Of a DNA stretch of 64,000 bases, positions 27,168-36,362 are shown piece by piece. The stretch comes from Brevibacterium permense (GTDB lineage Bacteria > Actinomycetota > Actinomycetes > Actinomycetales > Brevibacteriaceae): assembly GCF_025506275.1 (NCBI RefSeq), contig NZ_QYCP01000095.1:1-64000 (forward strand). Reading direction: 5' to 3'. The position numbers and the translations under genes are program-made. The notes under the pieces were generated by a model, which worked only from the letters and a program-made list of their open reading frames with translations, did no database searches and had not been told where the DNA came from. Position 1 is the stretch's first letter; every line of letters begins with the position of its first letter.

Positions 27168-28316
27168 TCAGGCGAGGAGCTTGCGTCCCATCACCATGCG
27201 CTGGATCTGATTGGTGCCTTCGTAGATCTGCGTGATCTTCGCATCGCGCATCATCCGCTCGACCGGGTGGTCGACGACGTAGCCGGCACCGCCGAGCAGC
27301 TGCACGGCGTCAGTGGTGATCTCCATCGCGGCATCGGAGGCGAAGGCCTTCGCCGCGGCGCCGAAGTACGTGAGGTCGTCGTCGCCGCGTTCGCTCTTGG
27401 CGGCAGCGGTGTAGGTCAGCTGGCGTGCAGCCTCGAGCTTCATGCCCATATCGGCGAGCGTGAACTGGATCGCCTGATTATCGGCGATCGACTTGCCGAA
27501 CTGCTGCCGATCCTTGACGTAGGCCAAGGCGTAGTCGAGCGCGCCCTGGGCGACGCCGACGGCCTGCGCGGCGATCGTGACTCGAGTGTGGTCGAGGGTG
27601 CGCAGGGCGATCTTCAGACCTTCCCCGGGCTCACCGACGATGCGGTCGCCGGGCAGGCGGACGTTGTCGAAGAGGAGCTCGCGGGTGGGCGAGCCTTTGA
27701 TGCCGAGCTTGCGCTCCTTCTCACCGAAGGTGAAGCCCTCATCGGACTTCTCGACGACGAAGGCGGAGATGTTGCGTCCGCGGGCTCCGTCGGGGTCGGT
27801 CACGGCCATGACCGTGTAGTACTCGGATACTCCGGCGTTGGTGATCCAGGTCTTGACACCATTGAGGATCCAGTCGTCGCCGTCGCGTTCGGCGCGGGTC
27901 TTCATCGATGCGGTGTCGGATCCGGCTTCGCGCTCGGACAGTCCGTAGGAGAATCCTGCTTCTCCAGCGGCCACGGACGGGAAGTACTTCTTCTTGATCT
28001 CTTCGCTGCCTCCGAGCTGTACGGGCATGCTGCCGAGTTTGTTCACAGCCGGAATCAGCGAGGACGAGACGCAGCCGCGTGCGACCTCTTCGATGATGAT
28101 CGCCACTGCCAGCGCATCAGCACCCATGCCCCCGTACTCTTCGGGGATGTGTGCGGCGAAGAAATCCGTCTCGACGAGGGCGTCGTGCGCCTCCTGCGGG
28201 TAGCGGGAGTCTGCGTCGACCTCGGCCGCGAATGGCGCGATCTTCTTCTCGACGACATTGCGGACCGCGGCGCGGATCTCTTCGTGCTCTTCGCTGGGCT
28301 GGTACAGGTCGAACAT
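27168..28316 (-). CDS. Acyl-CoA dehydrogenase
   Basis: Predicted 382 residues, normal for FAD-dependent short/medium-chain acyl-CoA dehydrogenases, which desaturate acyl-CoA at the alpha-beta bond. The signature YGLSEREAGSD lies near residue 125, and the C-terminal IYEGTNQIQR carries the likely catalytic Glu366. Position next to purE and purK matches mycobacterial fadE25 (Rv3274c). GAGGAG lies 4 nt before ATG 28316; an ATG three bases earlier is too close to it. Possible substrates are fatty or branched-chain acyl-CoAs. Confidence 0.94.
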   Translation of the reverse strand: MFDLYQPSEEHEEIRAAVRNVVEKKIAPFAAEVDADSRYPQEAHDALVETDFFAAHIPEEYGGMGADALAVAIIIEEVARGCVSSSLIPAVNKLGSMPVQLGGSEEIKKKYFPSVAAGEAGFSYGLSEREAGSDTASMKTRAERDGDDWILNGVKTWITNAGVSEYYTVMAVTDPDGARGRNISAFVVEKSDEGFTFGEKERKLGIKGSPTRELLFDNVRLPGDRIVGEPGEGLKIALRTLDHTRVTIAAQAVGVAQGALDYALAYVKDRQQFGKSIADNQAIQFTLADMGMKLEAARQLTYTAAAKSERGDDDLTYFGAAAKAFASDAAMEITTDAVQLLGGAGYVVDHPVERMMRDAKITQIYEGTNQIQRMVMGRKLLA

Positions 28317-28354
28317 CATTCTCCTCAGACTTATCAAACGTTCAGCAAGCCCTA

Positions 28355-28882
28355 TTATTCCGGCAGCGCCCTGCCTTTGTCGAGAGCGACCTGCCGCAGC
28401 TGGCTGCGATAGTCGTCGAGACGTGTGCGCACAGCCTCGGCTTCGGTGCCATGCCCGGCCCCGAGGATGCGCGCCGCCAGCAGGCCGGCGTTCTTGGCGC
28501 CGCCGATCGAAACGGCGGCCACGGGAACCCCTCCGGGCATCTGCACGATGGACAGCAGCGAGTCCATTCCGTCGAGGTACTTCAGGGGCACGGGGACTCC
28601 GATGACCGGAAGCGAGGTCATCGACGCAATCATTCCGGGCAGATGGGCTGCTCCCCCGGCTCCGGCGATGATCACTCGGACGCCGCGAGCGGCCGCGGAC
28701 TTAGCCCAGTCGACCATGTCCTCGGGCATGCGGTGGGCAGAGACCACCTCGGCGCTCGATTCGATGCCGAGTTCGTCGAGGGCGTCGGCGGCGGCTTTCA
28801 TCGTCGGCCAGTCCGAGTCCGAGCCCATGACGATGCCGACCGGAGCCGCCGTCGGAGTGGAGCCTTCATTTGCTGTGGTCAT
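28355..28882 (-). CDS. purE: N5-carboxyaminoimidazole ribonucleotide mutase
   Basis: Predicted 175 residues, class I PurE. It moves the carboxyl group of N5-CAIR to give CAIR in purine synthesis. The active-site loops GSDSDWPTM and SAHRMPEDM and the [11 protein letters not shown] turn are all visible. The ATG at 28882 has GAAGGA seven bases upstream. It lies 78 bp downstream of purK on the same strand, the usual pairing, since PurK makes the N5-CAIR substrate. The first ~14 residues are a variable extension. Confidence 0.97.
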   Translation of the reverse strand: MTTANEGSTPTAAPVGIVMGSDSDWPTMKAAADALDELGIESSAEVVSAHRMPEDMVDWAKSAAARGVRVIIAGAGGAAHLPGMIASMTSLPVIGVPVPLKYLDGMDSLLSIVQMPGGVPVAAVSIGGAKNAGLLAARILGAGHGTEAEAVRTRLDDYRSQLRQVALDKGRALPE

Positions 28883-28960
28883 TTGTGTTTCCTTCGTTGC
28901 AGGCGGTTGATACCCGCGGATGGGTGCCGGGTGGGTCCGGGGTGCAGTCGGCGCCGGGAC

Positions 28961-30163
28961 TCAGCGTGTGCCGGATTCGCTCTCGGCCCGGAGGTTCTCC
29001 GGCGCGGGCATCTGCGGATGCGGATCGACGTCGACGCCGGCGATGAAATCGGCGGCATGCCGCGCTCGAGCGAGCACGAGCTGCCGATCCTCGCCGTAGG
29101 CATTTACGTGGCCGACCTTCCGACCCGGGCGCACCCCCTTGCCGTAGAGGTGGACCTTGACCGCCGGGTCGTGAGCCATGACGTGCAGGTAAGGCTGATA
29201 GAGGTCCTCGTGATCAGCGCCGAGGATGTTGACCATCACGGACACGTCCTCCCGTGCCGCGGGGCTGCCGAGTGGAAGGTCGAGGACCGCGCGGAGGTGC
29301 TGCTCGAATTGGCTCGTCACCGCTCCGTCCTGGGTCCAGTGACCAGTATTGTGCGGACGCATCGCGAATTCGTTGATGAGGAAGCCCTCGGCAGTCTCGA
29401 ACATCTCCATCGCCATGACGCCGGTGACTTCGAGGGTGCCGGCGACCGTGAGGATCGCTTCGGTGATGGCCCGCGCCTTCTCATCACGCAGATCGGGAGC
29501 CGGGGCGATGGCCTCCTTGCACACGCCGTTCTGCTGCCAGGTCTCGACGACCGGCCATACTGCGGTCTGTCCCATCGGGGACCTCCCGACCATGACGGCG
29601 AGCTCCCGGGTGAAGTCGACCTTCTCCTCGGCGAGCAGCTGGGGAACCTCGTTCAGCCACTCGACGGCCTCGTCGAGGCTGTCGATGACGCGCACTCCCT
29701 TGCCGTCATAGCCTCCGCGGGGCGTCTTGAGGATGAAGGGGTATCCGACTCGAGCGGCGAACGCTTCGACATCGGCGGCCGAGGTGATCTCCGCCCATGC
29801 GGGGTTGGGCAGACCGAGCTCGTCCATCTTCGTGCGCATCCGGATCTTGTCCTGAGCGAAGATAAGGGCATCGGGTCCGGGGCGCACTGCGTGTCCGGCC
29901 TCGACAAGGGCCTGCAGATGCTCAGGTGGGACGTGTTCGTGGTCGAAGGTGATGACGTCGACGGTCTCGGCGAAGGCCTTGAGAGTCCGATAGTCCGTAT
30001 AGTCACCGACGGTCACCTCGTTGATGACCTGTGTGGCGGGGGCGTCGCCGGTCTCCGCGAGAACGGAGAAGCGGACGCCGAGGGCTTCTGCGGCGGGGGC
30101 GAGCATGCGTGCCAGTTGTCCGCCGCCAATGACACCGATTCGAGGAAAAGTCACGTGTTCCAT
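28961..30163 (-). CDS. purK: 5-(carboxyamino)imidazole ribonucleotide synthase
   Basis: Predicted 400 residues of the ATP-grasp superfamily. It makes N5-CAIR from AIR, bicarbonate and ATP. The N-terminal IGVIGGGQLARM dinucleotide-like loop, the KTPRGGYDGKG ATP-grasp loop and the late NEFAMRPHNTGHWT motif are characteristic. The ATG at 30163 is preceded by GGAAGATAGG. It is upstream of purE; together they carry out one two-step conversion. Confidence 0.97.
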   Translation of the reverse strand: MEHVTFPRIGVIGGGQLARMLAPAAEALGVRFSVLAETGDAPATQVINEVTVGDYTDYRTLKAFAETVDVITFDHEHVPPEHLQALVEAGHAVRPGPDALIFAQDKIRMRTKMDELGLPNPAWAEITSAADVEAFAARVGYPFILKTPRGGYDGKGVRVIDSLDEAVEWLNEVPQLLAEEKVDFTRELAVMVGRSPMGQTAVWPVVETWQQNGVCKEAIAPAPDLRDEKARAITEAILTVAGTLEVTGVMAMEMFETAEGFLINEFAMRPHNTGHWTQDGAVTSQFEQHLRAVLDLPLGSPAAREDVSVMVNILGADHEDLYQPYLHVMAHDPAVKVHLYGKGVRPGRKVGHVNAYGEDRQLVLARARHAADFIAGVDVDPHPQMPAPENLRAESESGTR

Positions 30164-30229
30164 CCTATCTTCCGCGCCTGTCGCGGATCGACTGCGGTCA
30201 TAGCGTGGATCAGCCGAGCGGTCGGCAGC

Positions 30230-31501
30230 TCATCTCAGTCCCAGTCGCCACAGTGAGGTCACTTCGGCGCTGCGCGCAGCGTGGAGCGCGTCGGCGGTAT
30301 CAGCGGCGCGGGGATGGCGGGGCACCGTGTCGATGCGTTCGAGCACGCGCAGTCCTGCCGCCTCGATGCGTTCGCGGAGTTCACCTGAGGGCCTGAGGCC
30401 CAATCGTTCGGCGAGGTCCGAGATGATCAGCCATCCCTCCCCAGCCGGTGTGAGGTGGTCGGTCAGCATCTCGACGAAGCGATGGAGGACAGTGGAGTCC
30501 GGATCGTAGATGCCTATCTCGAGTGCCGAGGTCGGCTGGGCCGGCAGCCACGGCGGATTGCACACGATGAGGTCGGCACGACCAGGCGGAAACAGGTCGG
30601 CCTCGATCACGCTCACATCGGCACCAGGACAGAGACGGTCGAGGTTCTCACTGGCGCAGGCGACGGCGCGCGGGTTGATGTCGGTGGCCACCACTGTCGC
30701 AGCGCCGCGCCGCAGCAGGATCGCGGCGAGGACTCCGGTCCCCGTTCCGAGGTCGAATGCGGTGCCGGTCGTCCGCGCGGAATCCGTGCCGGTCGAAACC
30801 GAACCGGCATTCCTTCCCCACGGCAGGCGCGTCTGCGCGACGAGATCGAGGTACTCTCCCCGCACAGGCGAGAAGACGCCGTAGCGCGGGTGGACGGAAT
30901 CGCCCAGAGCCGGGATCTCGACTCCTCGCAGCTGCCATTCATAAGCGCTGAGCACTCCGCCGAGTTCGATGAGCGACACGCAGACCGGTCCGTCGGCCGG
31001 GCCGTAGGCGGCGCGGCAGGCGGCGGCGACGTCGGGGGCACGGCGCAGGGCGAGGCCGAAGTCCGGGCCGAGCTCGACGACCACTCTGCCGAGCAGCCGG
31101 GCCCGCTGCGCAATGGCGTCACGTTCCGCGAAGAATGACAGAGCGGGATCGAGAGCAGGGCCATCGCTGTCCCCGGATCCCACGAATTGGTCTCTGCCCC
31201 GTCTGTCGCGGGATCGACCCCGGCCGCCGCGACGGCTGCCGGAACGTCGGCCCCCTGTGGTTTCACGGTTTCCGCCTCGGTCGCCTCTGAGCCGACGGCT
31301 CATCGCCTGGACGAGTTGACGGCCGTTGTGGAAGTCTCCGCGCCACAGCAGTCCAACTCCGGCGCGTGCCAACCGGCAGGCTTCGTCGGCGGTTGTCTCG
31401 TCTCCGATGATCTGCACATTCGCGGGAGGCGGCGCACCGTTCTCCGAATGCCAGTCGGCTGCGCGGCCGATGCCGTCCTCGGTCCAGCGGATCGTCGTCA
31501 A
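30230..31501 (-). CDS. Class I SAM-dependent methyltransferase (HemK/RlmG-like)
   Basis: Predicted 423 residues. Residues 1-200 are an N-terminal region with an Arg/Gly-rich insert (about 73-105); the methyltransferase fold follows with a SAM-binding DLGTGTGVLAA loop near residue 254 and an NPPW motif near 319. NPPY/NPPW motifs mark enzymes that methylate amide or exocyclic nitrogens in proteins, rRNA or DNA. The substrate is unknown. The only in-frame start after the upstream stop is TTG at 31501, with GGAG 7 nt before it. That TTG overlaps the stop of an 11-codon reading frame (31533-31498). Confidence 0.82.
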   Translation of the reverse strand: MTTIRWTEDGIGRAADWHSENGAPPPANVQIIGDETTADEACRLARAGVGLLWRGDFHNGRQLVQAMSRRLRGDRGGNRETTGGRRSGSRRGGRGRSRDRRGRDQFVGSGDSDGPALDPALSFFAERDAIAQRARLLGRVVVELGPDFGLALRRAPDVAAACRAAYGPADGPVCVSLIELGGVLSAYEWQLRGVEIPALGDSVHPRYGVFSPVRGEYLDLVAQTRLPWGRNAGSVSTGTDSARTTGTAFDLGTGTGVLAAILLRRGAATVVATDINPRAVACASENLDRLCPGADVSVIEADLFPPGRADLIVCNPPWLPAQPTSALEIGIYDPDSTVLHRFVEMLTDHLTPAGEGWLIISDLAERLGLRPSGELRERIEAAGLRVLERIDTVPRHPRAADTADALHAARSAEVTSLWRLGLR

Positions 31502-31554
31502 CGGGTGCTCCCAGAAGGTCGGTGGTCAGTCATCTCGGCTGCAGTCGGCACCGC

Positions 31555-32745
31555 TCACACGACGAGCAGCGGGATCTGCAGCTCCTGCTCCGTGGTGGAA
31601 CCATGGTGACCGATGAGGGCCAGCGCCGAGGCGGATTCCACTTCCGAATCGACCACGGCGAAGCCATCGGTGCAGATGACAAGGAAATCCCCGATCCGCG
31701 GATAGACGTGCGGGGCGACTGGACCGAAATAGCCGCGGTCGATCGCCGAGGCTTTCGGCAGGATGAGCCCGCGGTCGCCGAGCGTCTCCTGCCAGACCGA
31801 GAGCACGTCCGCCTCCGCGCCCTCAGCGGCGTAGAGATGCAGTGCGCGCGGCTCTCCGCCGACGTGGCGCAGGCCGGCCTTGAGCTCAGGGAGTTCAGCG
31901 AGGTCGAAACGACGTTCGTGGTCGACGTCGACCATGCCGTGGTCGGCGGTCATGAGCATGGTCGCGTCGTGCGGCAGGTCGGAGGCGAGTCGGGACAGGG
32001 CGAGATCGACGCGTTCGAGTTCTTCGGTCCAAGCGGCGGAGTCCGCACCGTGCACATGACCGGTCTTGTCGAGATTGCCCCAATAGAGGTAGACGAGGCG
32101 GCGGCCCGGAGCCCTCGCTTCGGCCAGGGCCTGGGCACAGCGCTCCTCCAGGGTCTTCGAGTCCCGGAATCTGCCGCCGCGCAGCGAGGCCCGGTTGAGG
32201 CCGCGTCCGGCGAACTTCTTCTCTCCGAGGCTGACCACATCGATTCCGGCATCGGTGAGGCGTTCGAAGAGCGTCGCATCGGGGACCCAGGCTACGGGGT
32301 CGACGTCGAGGTTCCACGTCAGCTGGTTGAACACCGCGTCCTTCTCCGGGTCGAGGACGCGGTAGCCGACCACGCCGTGGGCGCCGGGCAGGCGGCCCGT
32401 GGCCAATGACGACAGAGAGTTCGCCGTCGTCGACGGGAATCCGGCGGACAGGGTGCGGCGTGTTCCGGCCTGCGACCGGAAGAAGGGAGTGTATCCGCTG
32501 TAGCGGCGCAGCTGCTGCTCCCCGAGACCGTCGATGAGCACGACGATCGTCGCCCGGGACTCCCGGTCGAGTCCGAGCGTTCGTGCACGGCCGGACATCG
32601 GCGCATCGAGGGCGTCGGCCGCACCGAGGCTCAGCGCCGCGGCGGGAACGACATCGGAGAGCATGGGACCCGCATAGTCCGGGGGCCCCAGGGGCTCAGC
32701 ACCGGATGGGAACTGCTGCCTTTGACTCGTCGAGTCCTCGCTCAT
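31555..32745 (-). CDS. Alkaline-phosphatase superfamily phosphodiesterase/pyrophosphatase
   Basis: Predicted 396 residues matching type I phosphodiesterase/nucleotide pyrophosphatases. Metal-site pieces are visible: Asp72 in VVLIDGLG, the nucleophile Thr106 in FPSTTANS, TADHGMVD and the late GHHGSTTEQE. No signal peptide is evident, so it may be cytoplasmic, although relatives are often secreted. The ATG at 32745 overlaps the last base of the DUF5998 stop (TGATG), so the two genes are translated together. The physiological substrate is unknown. Confidence 0.88.
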   Translation of the reverse strand: MSEDSTSQRQQFPSGAEPLGPPDYAGPMLSDVVPAAALSLGAADALDAPMSGRARTLGLDRESRATIVVLIDGLGEQQLRRYSGYTPFFRSQAGTRRTLSAGFPSTTANSLSSLATGRLPGAHGVVGYRVLDPEKDAVFNQLTWNLDVDPVAWVPDATLFERLTDAGIDVVSLGEKKFAGRGLNRASLRGGRFRDSKTLEERCAQALAEARAPGRRLVYLYWGNLDKTGHVHGADSAAWTEELERVDLALSRLASDLPHDATMLMTADHGMVDVDHERRFDLAELPELKAGLRHVGGEPRALHLYAAEGAEADVLSVWQETLGDRGLILPKASAIDRGYFGPVAPHVYPRIGDFLVICTDGFAVVDSEVESASALALIGHHGSTTEQELQIPLLVV

Positions 32746-33341
32746 CAGCGGCGCGACCGCAGCCGGGCGTGGAAGACTGCGGCGCGAAGCTTCCCAGCGA
32801 AGTCGGCCATTCGGTCGACGGCGGCCTGCCCTTCGGCCTCGGCCGAGACCCGGAGCATGACATCCTCGGCGAAGATCGATCCGCCGTATCCGTGATCGCC
32901 CATGCAGTTGGGATCTCCGCAGGTCTCGGGGAAGGCCTCGATGCGCTTCGACGCACCCCACGACATGGTCAGCGAGACCTCGACGGGCTTGTCGCCGGGA
33001 TTGTAGGCGGCTGGATCGGCGAAGGTGCGGCCGACCATCACGGTGCCCAGGCGATCGAGTTCGATGTCCTCGCTGCTCGTGACGGCGCGGGGTTTGGCGC
33101 CGGGTTCCGCGTTCGGATCGTCATCGACGTGAGCCAGCAGGAGGCGGGTCTCGGTGAGGACGAAGGCGGTGACATGCCGGTGGATGGATTCGATGTCGAC
33201 ATGTGTGTCGATGTGGACGAAGTGGGCCAAGACCGGTTCGTCGTAGAGCGAGTCGGCGAGGATGCCCTGAGTGAGCTGGGGATAGTAGCCGGCCGACTGC
33301 AGATCGTGAACGAGAACTTCGGGTAATGCCATGCCCACCAT
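32745..33341 (-). CDS. DUF5998 family protein
   Basis: Predicted 198 residues. The Cys-containing CGDPNCMGDHGYGG motif near residue 140 and the HFVHIDTHVDIESIHRHVTAF stretch (about residues 33-53) match DUF5998, an actinobacterial family of unknown function. The preferred start ATG 33341 has GAGGAG nine bases upstream; ATG 33332 is an alternative. It is divergent from the Pat-type gene across 71 bp and coupled to the phosphatase downstream. Confidence 0.82.
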   Translation of the reverse strand: MVGMALPEVLVHDLQSAGYYPQLTQGILADSLYDEPVLAHFVHIDTHVDIESIHRHVTAFVLTETRLLLAHVDDDPNAEPGAKPRAVTSSEDIELDRLGTVMVGRTFADPAAYNPGDKPVEVSLTMSWGASKRIEAFPETCGDPNCMGDHGYGGSIFAEDVMLRVSAEAEGQAAVDRMADFAGKLRAAVFHARLRSRR

Positions 33342-33400
33342 TGTGCCCCACTCCTCTGACTTGTCCCAGCGAGGTCGGCCATATCCGGACGTCCGACGCA

Positions 33401-33406
33401 TATGCT
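33401..33406 (+). promoter_or_regulatory. -10 box (TATGCT) of the Pat-type gene
   Basis: TATGCT ends 6 nt before the ATG at 33413, so the transcription start probably falls on or next to the start codon (leaderless). No clear -35 box is seen. Confidence 0.4.
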
Positions 33407-33412
33407 GGGACC

Positions 33413-36085
33413 ATGGAAGACTATCCTGCCGGGTGGGAAGCCGATGTCGTCCTCCGCGACGGCGGCACCGCCCACCTTCGCCCGATCACCCCTGACGATT
33501 CCGCTGCTCTGGCCCGCATGCACGAAGCCCAATCGCCGGAGTCCGTCTACCTGCGCTTCTTCGCTCCGCTGCCCCGGCTTCCCAAACGCGACCTCGACCG
33601 CTTCGTCAACGTCGACCACCGCGACCGAGTGGCGCTGATCATGCTCATCGGCGACGACATCATCGGCGTCGGCCGCTTCGATCGGATCAGCGACACCGAC
33701 GCCGAGGTGGCGTTCAACATCGCCGACGCCCACCAGGGTCGCGGGGTCGGTTCGATCCTGCTGGAGCATCTGGCCGCGGCCGCGCGCGAATCGGGGATCC
33801 AGCGATTCACCGCCGAGGTGCTTCCCCAGAACCGGTCGATGCTGCAGGTCTTCCAAGCCGCCGGCTACGAGGTCTCCCGCGGGTTCGATGACGGTGTCGT
33901 GGCCGTGAAGTTCGACATCGATCCCACGGCACGGTCCATCGAAGTGCAGGCCTCCAGGGAGCACAGGGCCGAGGCCCTGAGCGTGCGCACGGTCCTCCAC
34001 CCCGCCTCGGTGGCGGTGATCGGCGCCAGCCGCAAACGCAACTCCACCGGCCATCTGCTCATCCGCAACATCACGGCCGCGAAGTTCACCGGCGACCTGT
34101 GGGTCGTCCACCCCGAAGCCGATCAGATCGCCGGCGTCCAGGCCTATCCGAGCCTCGCCGATCTGCCGGGCAAGGCCGACCTCGCGGTCATCGCCGTGCC
34201 CGCCGAATCCGTCACCGAGGTGGTCAAGGACTGTGCCGTGCACGGGGTCAAAGCTGTGCTCGTCATCTCCTCCGGATTCGCCGAGACCGGTCCCGAAGGG
34301 GCCGAACTCCAGCGCCGCATGGTCGCAACCTCCCGCGCCTACGGAATGCGCGTGGTCGGGCCGAACTCCTTCGGACTGGTCAACGAGGCCGCCGACATCT
34401 CGCTCAACGCCTCCCTGGCCCCGTTCCTCCCGGCCTCCGGAACGCTCGGGCTCTTCAGTCAGTCCGGAGCCCTCGGCACCGCCCTGCTAGCGGCGGCGAA
34501 GACCCGCGGACTGGGCATCTCCACCTTCGTCTCCGCAGGCAACCGCGCCGACCTCTCCGGCAACGACCTCCTCCAGTACTGGGAGGAGGATCCGGCCACG
34601 CAGACCGTCGGCCTCTACCTCGAATCCATCGGCAACCCGCGCAAGTTCTCGCGCATCGCCCGTCGAGTCTCCCGCGTCAAACCCGTCGTCGTCATCAAGT
34701 CCGACCTCACGGGCCGGGAGCTGCCGCCCGGACATATCGTGCGCACCTCTTCCCTGGCGCCGAACACTCTCGACCAGGTGCTCGAGCAGGCGGGAGTGAT
34801 CCGCGCGGATACGATCCACCAGCTCTTCGACCTCACCCAGGTGTTCTCGACCCAGAAGCTGCCGGCGGGCCGCCGGGTCGGGGTCATCGGCAACTCCGCG
34901 GCGATGAGTACCCTGATCATGCAGCGCGCCCGTTCCGAAGGTCTGCGCGTCGACACCGAGCCCGTGTCCCTGCACCCCGAGGTCGATGCGGAGACCTTCC
35001 GGACCGAACTCGATGCGATGTATGCCCGCGACGACATCGACTCCGTCATCGTCACCTTCACTCCGTCGGCTGGTGCGGAGGAGACCGAGATCGCCGGGCT
35101 GCTGTCCGAGTCAGCGGCACGCTCGGGGAAGACCACGGTCGCCTGCTTCCTCGGCATCCACGGTGTCCAAGACGAACTGACCACGTACCTCACCGATGAG
35201 GCGGGCAGCCGGGTCTCCCACACCGTCCCCAGCTACATCGGTCCCGAAGATGCTGTGTGGGCTCTGGCCAGGGCCACGGACTATGCCCGGTGGAGGGCCG
35301 CCGACCACGGGCGCTACACCGAGCTCGACGACATCGATGACAAGAAGGTGCGGACGATCATCGACGCAGCCCTGGAAGGGGCACAGTCGGGCTCCCCCGT
35401 CAGGCTCGAACGCGACGACGTCCGCGACCTGCTCAGCGCCTACGGAATCGAGGTGCTTCCCTACGTCACGGCATCCTCGGTGGACGAAGGAATCGCCGCG
35501 GCTGAGAAGATCGGGTATCCGGTCGCCCTCAAGGCCGTGACCACGGTGCTGCGGCATCGGATGGAGCTCGGCGGTGTGCGCCTGAACATCGACTCCCCCG
35601 AGGAGCTCGCCGAGGATTTCACCGCGATCCAGGAGACCATCCGGCAGCTGGCCGGTGAGGATGAACCGCTCGTCGACGTCCAAGCTATGGCCCCGCATGG
35701 TGTCCCCTGCGTCCTCCGCGCCGGTGAGGATCCGCTGCTCGGTCCGCTGCTGGCGTTCTCATTGGCCGGGGACACCACCGAGCTGCTCGGCGATGTCGCT
35801 CATCGGGTCGCCCCGATCACCGACAAGGAGGCCGGGGACATGATCCGGTCGATCAAGGCCTCCCCGCGGCTGTTCGGCTATCGCGGTCTGCCGCCGATGA
35901 ACATCGAACCGCTGCGCAATGTGCTGGAGAGGCTCGCTGTGCTGGTGGAGAACCATCCGCAGATCCTCGAGCTCGTCATCCACCCGATGGTCGCCACAGA
36001 GACCGAGTCGCATGTGCTCAGCGCCCACGTCGACCTCCTGCCCGACCCGACTCGGATCGACAGCACCCGTCGACTGCTGAGCTGA
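33413..36085 (+). CDS. Bifunctional GNAT acetyltransferase / acyl-CoA synthetase-like (Pat type)
   Basis: Predicted 890 residues. A GNAT domain fills about 10-170 with the acetyl-CoA loop HQGRGVGS. It is followed by a CoA-binding domain, a succinyl-CoA-synthetase-like flavodoxin domain, and an ATP-grasp domain (about 690-890). This is the actinobacterial Pat layout, used for reversible lysine acetylation of enzymes such as acetyl-CoA synthetase. In ADP-forming synthetases a catalytic His sits in a SHTG-type motif; the equivalent here appears to be Arg444 (VRTSSLA), which points to an acetyltransferase rather than an acyl-CoA ligase. The ATG at 33413 follows a -10-like TATGCT by 6 nt. Confidence 0.85.
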   Translation: MEDYPAGWEADVVLRDGGTAHLRPITPDDSAALARMHEAQSPESVYLRFFAPLPRLPKRDLDRFVNVDHRDRVALIMLIGDDIIGVGRFDRISDTDAEVAFNIADAHQGRGVGSILLEHLAAAARESGIQRFTAEVLPQNRSMLQVFQAAGYEVSRGFDDGVVAVKFDIDPTARSIEVQASREHRAEALSVRTVLHPASVAVIGASRKRNSTGHLLIRNITAAKFTGDLWVVHPEADQIAGVQAYPSLADLPGKADLAVIAVPAESVTEVVKDCAVHGVKAVLVISSGFAETGPEGAELQRRMVATSRAYGMRVVGPNSFGLVNEAADISLNASLAPFLPASGTLGLFSQSGALGTALLAAAKTRGLGISTFVSAGNRADLSGNDLLQYWEEDPATQTVGLYLESIGNPRKFSRIARRVSRVKPVVVIKSDLTGRELPPGHIVRTSSLAPNTLDQVLEQAGVIRADTIHQLFDLTQVFSTQKLPAGRRVGVIGNSAAMSTLIMQRARSEGLRVDTEPVSLHPEVDAETFRTELDAMYARDDIDSVIVTFTPSAGAEETEIAGLLSESAARSGKTTVACFLGIHGVQDELTTYLTDEAGSRVSHTVPSYIGPEDAVWALARATDYARWRAADHGRYTELDDIDDKKVRTIIDAALEGAQSGSPVRLERDDVRDLLSAYGIEVLPYVTASSVDEGIAAAEKIGYPVALKAVTTVLRHRMELGGVRLNIDSPEELAEDFTAIQETIRQLAGEDEPLVDVQAMAPHGVPCVLRAGEDPLLGPLLAFSLAGDTTELLGDVAHRVAPITDKEAGDMIRSIKASPRLFGYRGLPPMNIEPLRNVLERLAVLVENHPQILELVIHPMVATETESHVLSAHVDLLPDPTRIDSTRRLLS

Positions 36086-36362
36086 GACGGATCGGAGCAG
36101 ACACCCGCCCAGCTGAAAGGAGAATCCATACTCGCCGCAGGCCGTCTTCGAATTTCACTGTCACAGCGGCATATTGGCGCGTCCTATACCAATTCGCAGA
36201 CTTGACGGGTAGTGTCTGTATCCGTTCACCACGAAATGTTATGAATTCGTGTTTTAATGAATGGCCGCTCCGGCGGCCATTGTCTGTGGCCAGTCACTGG
36301 TCATCCACCGTCCCAGGCGCCCGCGTTCAGCAGGTGTCCCACGAGAGCGAGGCCTCACAGTC
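36086..36362. promoter_or_regulatory. Intergenic region upstream of TetR gene
   Basis: About 277 bp. It holds an AAAGGAG without a matching start codon (36117-36123), a CACGAA/TTCGTG dyad with 10-nt spacer (36230-36251) that could be the TetR operator, and a perfect 9-bp hairpin (36260-36281) about 82 nt before the TetR start. No gene is supported here. Confidence 0.4.
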
